Positions 5,778 to 6,915 of a stretch of 6,915 nucleotides of DNA are shown here, one piece after another. The stretch spans positions 1-6,915 of the forward strand of contig JASHXK010000205.1 in NCBI GenBank assembly GCA_030043575.1, written 5' to 3'. The translations under genes were made by a program, and so were the position numbers. Under the pieces are notes generated by a model. That model ran no database searches and was not told the origin of the DNA. It worked only from the letters and a program-made list of their open reading frames with translations. This DNA is from Terriglobales bacterium. GTDB lineage: Bacteria; Acidobacteriota; Terriglobia; Terriglobales; Acidobacteriaceae. Positions within the stretch are counted from its first letter, which is position 1, and every line of letters begins with the position of its first letter.

Positions 5778-6915
5778 TTACTGCGATATCTCCCAGACTA
5801 CGCCGCAACCACCCGTGCAGCTTGTTCCTGTACCGCCCATCGACGCCGTGCCGTAAAGATTGCCGCTGCTATCGATTCCAACGCCGCCTAAGGGGTACGC
5901 GCCATCGCTGCCGGCGAAATCATGCAGGTCGGTGTATGTCCAAGTTCCGTTCGTCAGGGTCAGCTTGAAAATCGATCCCAAGCCATTGGCGCCATCGCAG
6001 TAGGTTGTTCCGTACAGGTTACCTGCAGTATCCATGGACAGCGACGCGTAAGGCCCGCAAGTGGAACCAGTGTTATCGCTCAGGTTGTAATAGTTGTTCA
6101 GCGTCCAGTTCCCGCCGGAGAGAGACAATTGGTCTACTACGCCTGCCCCAATGGCAGTCGCGGTATAGAGATTGCCCGAGTGGTCAAAGATCAGACCGGC
6201 AACTGGACAGGATCCCGACTGATCTCCGAAGGTGAAGATCGTGTTATAAGTCCAGCTCGATCCGTCAGGAGTTAATTCAAAAGCCGTGCCGGAGTTCCCA
6301 AAGCATCCCTGGGTCGTACCATAAAGGTTGCCGGAAGCGTCGAAAATCACGCCGCTATCAGGCAATCCTTCGTTGCTTCCTCCATTGAAACTGTAGATAG
6401 CATTCTGCGTCCAGCTGCCTCCGGATTCGGTTAGCTCATACACCGTTCCACAGCCATCGCCGGCGCAGCCAGGATTGCCGGCCACACGCGCGGTTCCATA
6501 CATGTCGCCCGAGGAATTGAAGACCAAAGGACCTGCCGGATTGCCTCCATCGGCGCTGCCAGTGAATCGATACAGCACGGTCTCGTCCCAAAGGCAAGTT
6601 ATTGAGCGACAGATATTGGCGGGAGGCCGAAGATTGAAAACCGTGCCACAGCCATTGTCGCCACCACAGCCTGAGTCAGCCCCCTGATAGGTTGTGCCAT
6701 AGAGAGTTCCATTGGGACCAAATACAACCGGCGCAAGATATGGACCACCCCCATCGCTGCCTCCGGCAAAATTATAAAGTGGGCCGAAGGTCCAGCTTGT
6801 CCCCATGTGCTTCAACTTAAAGACGCCCCCATGCCCGGTGCCGCCAGTGTAAGTCGTACCGTAGAGGTTGCCGGCCGTATCGAGCGTCAGTGACGACGAG
6901 GGGTTAGACCCGTCC
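5778..6915 (-). CDS. GloVer-type tandem repeat protein, 5'-truncated by window edge
   Basis: The frame is open from the right edge to the TAA at 5778-5780, giving 378 visible residues; the N-terminus and any signal peptide lie outside. An internal TTG at 6813-6815 could be taken for a start but repeat sequence continues upstream of it. About seven units of roughly 45-60 residues are seen, each with a core D-x-x-G-N-L-Y-G-T-T then a Gly-rich loop, G-x-V-F-x-L, a W-T strand and Y-x-F-x-G-S-x-D-G. This is the pattern of the GloVer repeat (TIGR03803-like), which is thought to build a beta-propeller-like surface protein. Several loops carry cysteine pairs: C-x5-C, C-x4-C and C-x3-C. The protein ends directly after the last unit (GVVWEISQ) without a sorting or anchor domain. 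Function in the family is not established; secretion is inferred. One degenerate unit reads NLYTAT. Confidence 0.88.
   Translation of the reverse strand, partial: DGSNPSSSLTLDTAGNLYGTTYTGGTGHGGVFKLKHMGTSWTFGPLYNFAGGSDGGGPYLAPVVFGPNGTLYGTTYQGADSGCGGDNGCGTVFNLRPPANICRSITCLWDETVLYRFTGSADGGNPAGPLVFNSSGDMYGTARVAGNPGCAGDGCGTVYELTESGGSWTQNAIYSFNGGSNEGLPDSGVIFDASGNLYGTTQGCFGNSGTAFELTPDGSSWTYNTIFTFGDQSGSCPVAGLIFDHSGNLYTATAIGAGVVDQLSLSGGNWTLNNYYNLSDNTGSTCGPYASLSMDTAGNLYGTTYCDGANGLGSIFKLTLTNGTWTYTDLHDFAGSDGAYPLGGVGIDSSGNLYGTASMGGTGTSCTGGCGVVWEISQ

Overview
The window looks like a chromosomal segment of a moderately GC-rich bacterium. My best guess is Acidobacteriota (Terriglobia/Koribacter-like). This rests on an inference from three things: the GloVer-type repeat protein, the style of the small membrane-anchored hypothetical protein, and intergenic heptamer repeats of a kind I associate with that phylum. 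A database search would be needed to confirm it. The window is densely coding, with no gene-free stretch longer than about 125 bases.

Left part (1-2661, + strand): a 5'-truncated lnt (apolipoprotein N-acyltransferase, complete catalytic nitrilase domain) is followed after 125 bases by prfB (release factor 2). prfB is split between two reading frames and carries the textbook programmed +1 frameshift site (AGGAG, TAT, CTT, TGA, C). The true gene therefore begins at 1560 and not at the first ATG of the longer frame (1720). The lnt-prfB gap holds two oppositely oriented arrays of 7-base units that form a long imperfect hairpin. The gap after prfB holds a second 7-base array with a different consensus.

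Middle part (2782-4680, - strand): three genes on the minus strand with gaps of 32 and 43 bases, probably co-transcribed. In transcription order they are a 371-residue protein with one C-terminal membrane segment (distantly RMD1/DUF155-like), a 123-residue split-barrel nitroreductase/F420H2-dependent quinone-reductase-like protein, and a 111-residue membrane-anchored protein of unknown function.

Right part (4756-5754, + strand): a divergently oriented two-gene unit encodes an exported rhodanese-domain protein with a cysteine-rich CGCCPWSHC active loop. Six bases downstream is a membrane-anchored TlpA/ResA-type thioredoxin (WCTPC). Together they suggest a small extracytoplasmic sulfur/thiol redox module. 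Converging on it from the right edge is the 3' part of a GloVer (TIGR03803-like) tandem-repeat protein on the minus strand, with about seven repeats visible and the N-terminus outside the window.

Most of this is recognisable housekeeping or lineage-typical content. I found no defence system, CRISPR array, tRNA, rRNA or insertion sequence. The most interesting items are the prfB recoding site, the heptamer arrays flanking prfB, the Cys-rich rhodanese/TlpA pair and the unassigned minus-strand trio.
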